A stretch of 5,782 nucleotides of DNA from Hydrogenophaga sp. (lineage in GTDB: Bacteria; Pseudomonadota; Gammaproteobacteria; Burkholderiales; Burkholderiaceae_C), in the NCBI GenBank assembly GCA_020047875.1, contig JAIFNE010000049.1, positions 1 through 5,782 of the forward strand. Direction: 5' to 3'. Position numbers and translations under genes: made by a program. The notes below the pieces were generated by a model. It was not told the DNA's origin. It searched no databases and was given only the letters and a program-made list of their open reading frames with translations. Shown one piece after another: positions 1 to 4,900 of the stretch (the stretch's first letter is position 1; the number at the start of each line of letters is the position of its first letter).

Positions 1-83
1 GCCTGCACCGGCAGCGCGGCCAGGCAGAGCACCGCCCACAAGATCAGCGGGCCATTGCGGCGGTGGATGGAGAAGTTGAGCAT
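1..83 (-). CDS. N-terminus of a secreted protein (partial, runs off left edge)
   Basis: Reading the minus strand from the ATG at 83 gives 27 complete codons plus two bases of the next. The peptide begins MLNFSIHRRNGPLILWAVLC and continues LAALPVQ, with Ala as the next residue. This is a textbook Sec signal peptide: a basic n-region (H7, R8, R9), a hydrophobic core at about residues 12-24, and an A-x-A-like cleavage region around V26-Q27-A28. The product is therefore exported to the periplasm or beyond. The start lies 59 bp after the stop of the I9-like lipoprotein gene on the same strand, so the two may be co-transcribed. No good Shine-Dalgarno is visible, and I saw no other start codon between 83 and the preceding gene. 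The function cannot be read from this fragment. A subtilase (S8 peptidase) is a context guess only, because the upstream neighbour resembles a subtilase propeptide. Confidence 0.6.
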   Translation of the reverse strand, partial: MLNFSIHRRNGPLILWAVLCLAALPVQ

Positions 84-142
84 GGGCTGGAAGTGGGCAG
101 AGGTGGCAGGGGCTGGGCAGCAAAACCGGCGGCCAGCGTGGC

Positions 143-547
143 TCAGTGTCGCCGAACCAGCGCGTCCACCTCCACCGCCTTGACCGCCGGCCAGCGCAGC
201 AGGCGGGCGGTGGCGGTGGGCAGATCGGGCGCTGGGCTCAGCGCGTAGGCGTGCAGCGTGGGGGAAATCGTCGACACATGGCGCACACAGGCGCCAGACT
301 CAGCCTGCAGCCGCGCCAGCACAGCGGGCGCGCCCCCCACGGTGGGCTGGTGAAAACTCACCAGCAGGCGCAGGCTGGCCGCTTCGGTTGGCGCCCCCGG
401 CTCGCAGCCGGCCGGCGCTGCCACCGGCACGGGCTGGCTGCAGGCAACGAGGCCCGAGCACAACAGCCACAAAGCCAGGCCCGCAGCGCGCACGGAGCGG
501 TGGCGGGGCGTGGGGTTGGACGCGAGGTGGTGGGACGGCCGCGGCAT
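143..547 (-). CDS. Predicted outer-membrane lipoprotein with a stand-alone peptidase inhibitor I9 (subtilase propeptide)-like domain
   Basis: This encodes 134 residues. A hydrophobic stretch (residues 21-35) preceded by basic residues (R15, R17, R20) ends in the lipobox L33-V-A-C36, so signal peptidase II should cleave before Cys36. Ser37 at +2 predicts sorting to the outer membrane. The mature part has about 99 residues: a short Pro/Ala linker (37-57) and then one compact domain (58-134). Its pattern is strand LRLLVSF, helix around 73-85, a strand pair around 87-103 (CVRHVSTI and LHAYAL), helix 109-118, and the closing motif W119-P-A-V-K-A-V-E-V-D128. That order and the P-x-V-x-x-V-E-x-D signature are typical of the I9 propeptide that folds and inhibits subtilases, but no protease domain follows. 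Cys48 and Cys87 could form a disulfide. The ATG at 547 has a weak TTGGA upstream. A GTG at 493 would give a shorter signal peptide and is an alternative start. The gene lies 85 bp after the isomerase gene and 59 bp before a secreted protein gene, all on one strand. The I9 assignment is by pattern, not by search. Confidence 0.7.
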   Translation of the reverse strand: MPRPSHHLASNPTPRHRSVRAAGLALWLLCSGLVACSQPVPVAAPAGCEPGAPTEAASLRLLVSFHQPTVGGAPAVLARLQAESGACVRHVSTISPTLHAYALSPAPDLPTATARLLRWPAVKAVEVDALVRRH

Positions 548-632
548 GGTGTCCAAAATGATGCCTGAGATTGGGGGTTTGCGGGCCACGCCAGCCCTCT
601 GCCAGACCGGCGGAACCCCCGCCCGCGTCGAC

Positions 633-1397
633 TCAGATCTGCGAAAAATCGGGCGTGCGCCGTTCCATGAAGGCGCCGAAGGCTTCGCGCGCCGCCGGCT
701 CGCGCAGCATGCGGCCAAAGCTGCTGCCCTCCTCGGCCATCACCGCCATCACCTGCTGGGCCTGCCCTTTTTTCATCAGCCGCTTGGTCTCGATCAGCGA
801 GCTGATGGGCTTGGCTGCGAGCCTGCGCGCCACCGTCTGGGCGTAGCCCGCGGCCTCGCTCGGCGGCAACACGCGGTTGACCAGCCCCACCTCCAGCGCG
901 GCCTCGGCCATGAACGGCTCGCCCAGCAGCAGGGCTTCGGCTGCCCGGTGGTAGCCCAGCATTTGCGGCACCAGCAGGCTGGACGCGGCCTCGGGACACA
1001 GGCCGAGGTTGACGAACGGCATGGAAAACGCCGCGTTGTCGCCCGCGAAAACCAGGTCGCAGTGGAACAGCAGCGTGGTGCCAATGCCCACCGCCGGGCC
1101 GCAAACGGCCGCCAGCACCGGCTTGGGAAACTGCGCAATGCCCCGCAGAAAGCGGAACACGGGAGCATCGCCGGTGGCGGGCGGGTTGTTCAAGAAGTCG
1201 CCGATGTCGTTGCCGGCGCTGAAGGTGGTCTCGCTGCCCTGAAACACCACGCAGCGCACGCCGGCATCGGCCTCGGCGGTGGCCAGCGCGTCGGCCAGCG
1301 TGGCGTACATGGCGGCGGTGATCGAGTTCTTTTTGTCGGGGCGGTTGAAGGTCAGCGTGGTCACGCCGGCTTCGGTGTGGACGAGGATGTCACTCAT
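633..1397 (-). CDS. Enoyl-CoA hydratase/isomerase family protein, probably a delta3,delta2-enoyl-CoA isomerase
   Basis: This is a 254-residue cytoplasmic protein of usual crotonase length. Family marks are N18-R-P-D-K-K-N24 near the N-terminus, F59-S-A-G-N-D64 (first oxyanion-hole loop and CoA binding), and G100-P-A-V-G-I-G106 before the second oxyanion site. The last third is the trimerisation region. The two catalytic glutamates of true hydratases are absent: the GGGCEL position reads GIGTTL (Thr108), and the second site (PE in hydratases) reads P127-F128. Instead there is Glu136 in L133-C-P-E-A-A-S-S140, where ECI2/PaaG-type isomerases carry their single catalytic Glu. The likely reaction is moving a cis/trans-3 double bond to trans-2 so that unsaturated fatty acids can enter beta-oxidation. 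Database pipelines would probably call it 'enoyl-CoA hydratase'. The ATG at 1397 was chosen because homology begins directly after it (MSDILVHTEAGVTTLTFNRP); the upstream open extension looks non-coding. The gene is divergent from the patatin gene. The family is near certain, the isomerase role likely. Confidence 0.92.
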   Translation of the reverse strand: MSDILVHTEAGVTTLTFNRPDKKNSITAAMYATLADALATAEADAGVRCVVFQGSETTFSAGNDIGDFLNNPPATGDAPVFRFLRGIAQFPKPVLAAVCGPAVGIGTTLLFHCDLVFAGDNAAFSMPFVNLGLCPEAASSLLVPQMLGYHRAAEALLLGEPFMAEAALEVGLVNRVLPPSEAAGYAQTVARRLAAKPISSLIETKRLMKKGQAQQVMAVMAEEGSSFGRMLREPAAREAFGAFMERRTPDFSQI

Positions 1398-1580
1398 GGG
1401 GGGTCTCGGTGGGCGAAAGAACGCCCGGAAATTACCACGAACGCCCGCCTTGCCACAGGGTCCGCGCCTGCGGTCTGACTGCTGGGTGACAACGGCGAAC
1501 GGGCGCTGGCTGGCGGCGGTGGCCCGCCTACACTTGGCCGCAACCCGGCGCCCGGTCGCCCTTTTGCACACAGGTGTTTC
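1398..1580. promoter_or_regulatory. Divergent intergenic region with weak candidate promoters
   Basis: This 183-bp gap must hold the promoters of both divergent genes. On the plus strand TACACT (1529-1534) lies 17 bp after CTGGCT (1506-1511); this is a weak sigma70-like pair that would give a leader of about 40 nt before the ATG at 1581. AGGTG at 1572-1576 is a plausible ribosome binding site for that gene. On the minus strand TAATTT (1434-1429) could be a -10, with only a poor -35 (TGTGGC, 1457-1452). A small perfect hairpin, GGGCG-AAAGAA-CGCCC (1411-1426), sits between that -10 and the isomerase start and would fall in the isomerase leader. No strong Shine-Dalgarno precedes the isomerase gene. 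The promoter calls are eye matches in GC-rich DNA and are tentative. Confidence 0.3.
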
Positions 1581-3836
1581 ATGCGCTCCCGTTCCGCCTT
1601 GCTGATTTTTGCCATGGTGGCCGGCCTGCTTGGGCCGCTGCCCTCGGTCGCGCAGGGCGGCGGTGCCAGCGAGCGGCCGCCTGTGGCGCTGGTGCTCTCA
1701 GGCGGTGGCGCGCGCGGGTTCGCCCATGTGGGCGTGCTCAAGGCGCTGGAGGCTGCGCAGGTGCCGGTGGACATGATCGTGGGCACCTCCATGGGCGCGA
1801 TCATCGGCGGGCTGTACGCCAGCGGCATGCGGGCCGACGAGCTGGAGCGCGAGATCGTGGCGGTGGACTGGGGCGACCTCTTCAACAGCCGCGAGCCGCG
1901 CCAGCTGCTGTCGCAACGCCGCAAGGAACAGGACTTCGAGCTTTCGCCGGTGTTGCAGCTGGGTTTTCGCGACGGTGAATTCCGCCTGCCCACCGGCGCG
2001 ATCTCCAGCCGCTCGCTGGAAATGCTGCTGCGCCGCTACACCCTGGCCACCCGGCACCTCGACTCGTTCAACCAGCTGCCCACGCCGTTTCGCGCGGTGG
2101 CCACCGACATGGAAACCGGGCGCGCGGTGGTGATGGACCGGGGCGACCTGGCCGCGGCGCTGCGCGCGAGCATGTCGGTGCCGGGCGTGTTCTCGCCGCT
2201 GTCAATCAACGACCGCATCCTGGGCGACGGCGGGCTGGTGAACAACCTGCCGGTCGACGTGGCGCGCGCCATGGGGGCCGAGGTGATCATTGCGGTGAAC
2301 ATCGGCACGCCGCTGGCCGGGCGCGACACGCTCGACACGGTGCTGGGAGTCACGGCGCAGATGGTGAACATCCTGACCGAGCAAAACGTGCAGGCCAGCA
2401 TCGCCACGCTCACCCCGAACGACCTGCTGCTGGCCCCGCCGCTGGGCAAACTCACTTCGAGCGACTTCGATCAGGCGCTCGAACTGGTGAAGATCGGCAA
2501 CGCCTACGCCGCCACCGTGAGCGCGGCGTTGACGCGCTTCTCGGTGGATGGGCCGCGCTACGCGAGCTGGACGCAGGCGCGCAGCGCCCAGGCCCTGGCC
2601 AACGCCGAGCGGGTGGGCCGGATCGGCGCGATCCGGTTCGAGGGGGTGAGCGAAGAGCGCGCCGAACGGCTGACCAGCGCGCTGGACACCGCGCCCGGCC
2701 AGCGGGTGGATGTGCCCCGGCTTGAGGCCGATCTGCGCAAACTTTCGGTGACGGGTGACTACGAGCGCATCGACTACACGCTGAGCCGGCGCGCAGACAA
2801 CGGCACCGAAGACCTCACGATCCAGCTGCGCGAAAACACCTGGGGGCCGAACTACCTGCGCGTGGGCCTGGACCTGCGCACCGACTTCCAGGGCGAGGGC
2901 GCGTTCAACCTGCGCATCAGCCACAACCGCCACTGGCTCAACGAAAGCGGGGCCGAGTGGCGCAACCGCGTGCAGCTGGGTGAAACCGTGGGCCTGTTCT
3001 CCGAGATCTACCAGCCGCTGGGGCGCAACGGCGAGCGCTTCGTGTCGGCCCATGTGAACGGCACGGTGAACAAGGTGGAGCTGTTCAACGACGCCGGCGA
3101 GGCGCTCGCGTTGGTGCAGCGGCAAGGCCTGACGGTGGGCGCCGACGTGGGCTGGCCGATCGGTTTGCGCGGCACCATCGGCGAAGCCCGGCTGGGCGTG
3201 GTGGCCAGTACGCGGCGAGCCACGCCGGAGCTGCTCTCCGCAGCGATCCCGGCTGGTGTGAGCACCGTGCGGTGGACCGAGCGCGGCCTGCGCGCCGCCG
3301 TCATGGCCGACCAGCTCGACTTCGCCAACTTCCCCTCGCGCGGCTACCGCGCCCAGGCCGATCTGACGCTGGGCCGCCGCGATGTGGGCGGCGGCGACAC
3401 CACCGACTTCACCCGCCTGGACAGCAGCTTCACCGCCGTGAAATCCTGGGGCGTGCACACCGTCAACCTGGGCGGTCGGCTGGCCTACACCAACCAGATT
3501 CCGCTGGCCGCCATCGACGAGTATTCGCTCGGTGGTTTCCAGAACCTGTCGGGTTACCGCACCGCTCAGGTGGCGGGCAACTACCTGCTGTTCGGCCGGC
3601 TCACCTACTACCAGCGGCTGGCGTATTCGGTGGGGGTGGCGCGTGCGCTGTTCGTGGGGGGATCGCTGGAAGCTGGCAACGCCTGGACCGATCGCAGCGA
3701 CATCACGCTGCGCGAGCTGCGCGGTGCCGGCAGCCTGTTCGTGGGTGCAGACACCGGCATCGGCCCGCTGTACCTGAGCCTCGTGAGCGCGCCCAGGGGC
3801 TACACCGGGCTTTACCTGTTTCTGGGTCGCCCGTAA
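1581..3836 (+). CDS. Patatin-like phospholipase fused to an outer-membrane beta-barrel (type Vd autotransporter, PlpD/FplA-like)
   Basis: This encodes 751 residues. Residues 1-24 are a Sec signal peptide (R2, R4, hydrophobic 6-20, cleavage near V23-A24-Q25). Residues 35 to about 240 are a patatin domain: oxyanion loop G41-G-G-A-R-G46, nucleophile Ser70 in G68-T-S-M-G72, and dyad partner Asp216 in D216-G-G218. All catalytic parts are present, so an active lipid acyl hydrolase (phospholipase A type) is expected. A helical linker follows, then one POTRA-like domain (about 346-418, starting IGAIRFEGV). Residues about 424-751 form a beta-barrel of alternating strands, of about the length expected for 16 strands. 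An Omp85-type loop motif is seen as G651-G-F-Q-N-L-S-G-Y659, with Ser where classical Omp85 proteins have the Arg of VRGY. The last strand carries a BAM beta-signal (Y741-T-G-L-Y-L-F-L748), but the protein ends in GRP, not a terminal aromatic residue. Known relatives pass the lipase to the cell surface, where it cleaves phospholipids and binds phosphoinositides. ATG 1581 keeps the whole signal peptide; Met12 would truncate it. The gene is transcribed alone, divergent from the isomerase and convergent with the thioesterase. Confidence 0.95.
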   Translation: MRSRSALLIFAMVAGLLGPLPSVAQGGGASERPPVALVLSGGGARGFAHVGVLKALEAAQVPVDMIVGTSMGAIIGGLYASGMRADELEREIVAVDWGDLFNSREPRQLLSQRRKEQDFELSPVLQLGFRDGEFRLPTGAISSRSLEMLLRRYTLATRHLDSFNQLPTPFRAVATDMETGRAVVMDRGDLAAALRASMSVPGVFSPLSINDRILGDGGLVNNLPVDVARAMGAEVIIAVNIGTPLAGRDTLDTVLGVTAQMVNILTEQNVQASIATLTPNDLLLAPPLGKLTSSDFDQALELVKIGNAYAATVSAALTRFSVDGPRYASWTQARSAQALANAERVGRIGAIRFEGVSEERAERLTSALDTAPGQRVDVPRLEADLRKLSVTGDYERIDYTLSRRADNGTEDLTIQLRENTWGPNYLRVGLDLRTDFQGEGAFNLRISHNRHWLNESGAEWRNRVQLGETVGLFSEIYQPLGRNGERFVSAHVNGTVNKVELFNDAGEALALVQRQGLTVGADVGWPIGLRGTIGEARLGVVASTRRATPELLSAAIPAGVSTVRWTERGLRAAVMADQLDFANFPSRGYRAQADLTLGRRDVGGGDTTDFTRLDSSFTAVKSWGVHTVNLGGRLAYTNQIPLAAIDEYSLGGFQNLSGYRTAQVAGNYLLFGRLTYYQRLAYSVGVARALFVGGSLEAGNAWTDRSDITLRELRGAGSLFVGADTGIGPLYLSLVSAPRGYTGLYLFLGRP

Positions 3837-3869
3837 GGCAACGCCACGGAAAAGCGCGGTGGTGGTGCC
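3837..3869 (+). terminator. Candidate stem-loop directly after the patatin gene
   Basis: Starting at the first base after the TAA, GGCAACGCCAC (3837-3847) pairs with GTGGTGGTGCC (3859-3869) around an 11-nt loop. The 11-position stem has one A/G mismatch and one G-T wobble. No T-run follows, so it is not a classic intrinsic terminator. It may stabilise the mRNA 3' end or act with Rho. Its right arm overlaps the start of repeat copy A. Confidence 0.4.
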
Positions 3870-3912
3870 TCAGGCGCGCGGGCCTGGACCCGGCAGACAC
3901 CGCAGAACCGGC
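3864..3912 (+). repeat. Short dispersed repeat, copy A
   Basis: Two blocks recur in the same order and orientation near 4844-4875. The block GGTGCCTCA (3864-3872) is identical to 4844-4852. The block GACACCGCAGAACCGGC (3896-3912) matches 4859-4875 at 16 of 17 bases. The spacer between blocks is 23 nt here and 6 nt in copy B, so the copies differ by an insertion or deletion. Both copies sit between genes, at gene 3' ends. This fits a REP-like intergenic element; I recall similar GC-rich hairpin elements from Comamonadaceae, but cannot check copy number here. Confidence 0.55.
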
Positions 3913-3956
3913 TTTGCCGGGCCGCGGGCATCGCCCCCTTGCGGGGGTGGCCGCGG
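3908..3956. terminator. Tandem hairpins between convergent genes, possible bidirectional terminator
   Basis: There are two adjacent stem-loops. CCGGC-TTT-GCCGG (3908-3920) is followed by CCCCC-TTGC-GGGGG (3934-3947). The second is enclosed by a further pairing of CCGCGG (3922-3927) with CCGCGG (3951-3956). The element lies between the 3' ends of the plus-strand patatin gene and the minus-strand thioesterase gene, the usual place for a shared terminator. Stems fold equally well on either strand, but there is no clear T-tract on either side. It continues directly from repeat copy A and is probably part of the same element. Confidence 0.5.
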
Positions 3957-3969
3957 TGTGGTGAGGGTG

Positions 3970-4779
3970 CTATTGCTTGTAATACACGAGCTGGTGCGTG
4001 GTGGCCAGCAACTGGCCGGCCTCGCTCCAGACCTGGGCGGTCTGGTCGAAAAAGCCGTTGCGAAACGCCTGCGCACGGGCCTGCCCCTTCAGCCAGCCCG
4101 CGCCCACGGCGGCGAGCTGCGCCGCACCGGCGTGGAAGTAGACCGTCATCGACACCGTGCCGGCGGGGACATGCGTGGCGCGGCGCAGCCAGACGCGGGG
4201 GTAGAACACGTCGGCCATGGCGGCGAGGCTGCAGACATCGAGCGCTCGCGCGGGCTCGTCGCGCATCCACAGCGTGGTTTGGCTGGCGTCGCCGCCGCCA
4301 TCCCACGCGGTGGGGAGATGGCCTTCGGTGACGCGGAGGTCGTAGCGCCGGACCCACGTCACCGGCACCGCCATGTTGTGCGAGCCCACCACCTCGGGCA
4401 TGGGCAGATCGGGCGCGGTGAGTTCGTCCACGCTCCAGGTTTCGCGGCGCGCGGCGGTGATCGCCGTGGCGGTGAGCACCGTCTCGCCCGCCTGCGCCAT
4501 CTCCACCACCCAGTGCTGGGTGGACCGGTTGGTGCGGGCGGGGCGCGCCACCAGCTCGAACGGGCCGTCGGTCAACGCGGCGGCGAAATTCACCGTGAGT
4601 GTCACCGGCTCACCGAGCAGGGCCGGGTGTTGCAGCACCGCATTCAACGCGGTGGCGGCCGTGATGCCGCCGAAGGGGCCGACCATGTTGGCGTAGGCAG
4701 GCGAGGTGGCGCCAGCGAAGCGATCCTCGCCCAGTGGTTGCAAGGCGATGGCTTGATCAAAGGGGTGCGGGGCAGTCAT
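3970..4779 (-). CDS. TesB-like acyl-CoA thioesterase (double hotdog)
   Basis: This 269-residue cytoplasmic protein is somewhat shorter than E. coli TesB. It consists of two hotdog repeats, about residues 10-112 and 137-269. The first has the family's N31-M-V-G-P-F-G-G-I-T40 segment, where the long hotdog helix begins. Aligning the second half by eye to TesB places its catalytic triad as follows: Asp190 in A186-A-M-A-D190, Thr208 in G207-T-V-S-M-T-V-Y-F-H216 (TesB has ATIDHSMWFH), and Gln263 in L258-A-T-T-H-Q263. All three residues are kept, so hydrolysis of acyl-CoA to free acid plus CoA is expected. The chain-length preference cannot be read. ATG 4779 starts just before the conserved fold; no clear Shine-Dalgarno is seen. 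The gene lies 111 bp downstream of the thiolase on the same strand, with repeat copy B between, and converges with the patatin gene. A role in releasing CoA or overflow acids during beta-oxidation is inferred from context. Confidence 0.85.
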   Translation of the reverse strand: MTAPHPFDQAIALQPLGEDRFAGATSPAYANMVGPFGGITAATALNAVLQHPALLGEPVTLTVNFAAALTDGPFELVARPARTNRSTQHWVVEMAQAGETVLTATAITAARRETWSVDELTAPDLPMPEVVGSHNMAVPVTWVRRYDLRVTEGHLPTAWDGGGDASQTTLWMRDEPARALDVCSLAAMADVFYPRVWLRRATHVPAGTVSMTVYFHAGAAQLAAVGAGWLKGQARAQAFRNGFFDQTAQVWSEAGQLLATTHQLVYYKQ

Positions 4780-4800
4780 GACAACAGTGTGCGGACAACA
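4780..4800 (-). promoter_or_regulatory. Heptamer direct repeat immediately upstream of the thioesterase start
   Basis: On the minus strand TGTTGTC occurs twice (4800-4794 and 4786-4780) with a 7-nt spacer; the second copy abuts the ATG. This is where a ribosome binding site should be, yet none is recognisable. It could be an operator half-site pair or chance. A small hairpin, TGTCG-N6-CGACA (4813-4828), lies further upstream in the same leader. Confidence 0.2.
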
Positions 4801-4843
4801 GGGGCAAACCGGTGTCGAAACCGCGACAGATCAGCAGGACGGA

Positions 4844-4875
4844 GGTGCCTCAACCCAGGACACCGCGGAACCGGC
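4844..4875 (+). repeat. Short dispersed repeat, copy B
   Basis: GGTGCCTCA (4844-4852), a 6-nt spacer and GACACCGCGGAACCGGC (4859-4875) form the second copy of the element at 3864-3912, in the same orientation about 980 bp away. Here it lies between the end of the thiolase gene and the start of the thioesterase gene, both on the minus strand. Unlike copy A, it lacks the CCGGC-TTT-GCCGG hairpin completion. The GACGCGC hairpin at the thiolase stop follows instead. Confidence 0.55.
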
Positions 4876-4882
4876 GCGGGGG

Positions 4883-4900
4883 GCGCGTCGTCAGACGCGC
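4883..4900 (-). terminator. Perfect hairpin with the thiolase stop codon in its loop
   Basis: GCGCGTC (4883-4889) and GACGCGC (4894-4900) form a perfect 7-bp GC-rich stem with a 4-nt loop (4890-4893). The thiolase TGA (minus strand, 4893-4891) lies inside the loop. The stem thus includes the last two codons (Arg-Val). There is no T-run after it, only a C/G-rich stretch. It may be a Rho-assisted terminator, a 3'-end stabiliser, or a chance result of GC-rich codons. Confidence 0.4.

Noticed and set aside
573..620. GGGGGTT / AACCCCC inverted repeat between the isomerase and lipoprotein genes
   Set aside because: The arms are only 7 bp and 34 nt apart, with no T-tract and no convincing inner stem. 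It is too weak to call a terminator in DNA of this base composition.
548..718. Upstream extension of the lipoprotein reading frame to an ATG at 718
   Set aside because: The extra residues overlap the isomerase gene in another frame and would bury the lipoprotein signal in the middle of the protein. The ATG at 547 (or GTG at 493) gives a proper signal peptide.
510..1478. A 322-codon open frame on the plus strand across the isomerase gene
   Set aside because: It is antisense to a well-supported crotonase-family gene, has no family motif and runs on into the intergenic region.
2202..3458. A 418-codon open frame on the minus strand inside the patatin gene
   Set aside because: It lies fully antisense to a gene with clear domains. 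The translation is rich in His, Ala, Gly, Arg and Val with no recognisable motif, as expected from GC-rich codon bias on the opposite strand.
3272..3964. A 230-codon open frame on the plus strand overlapping the end of the patatin gene
   Set aside because: It is a shifted frame of the barrel-coding region, with an Arg/Pro/Ala-rich sequence and no recognisable domain. There is no sign that the main frame is broken there.
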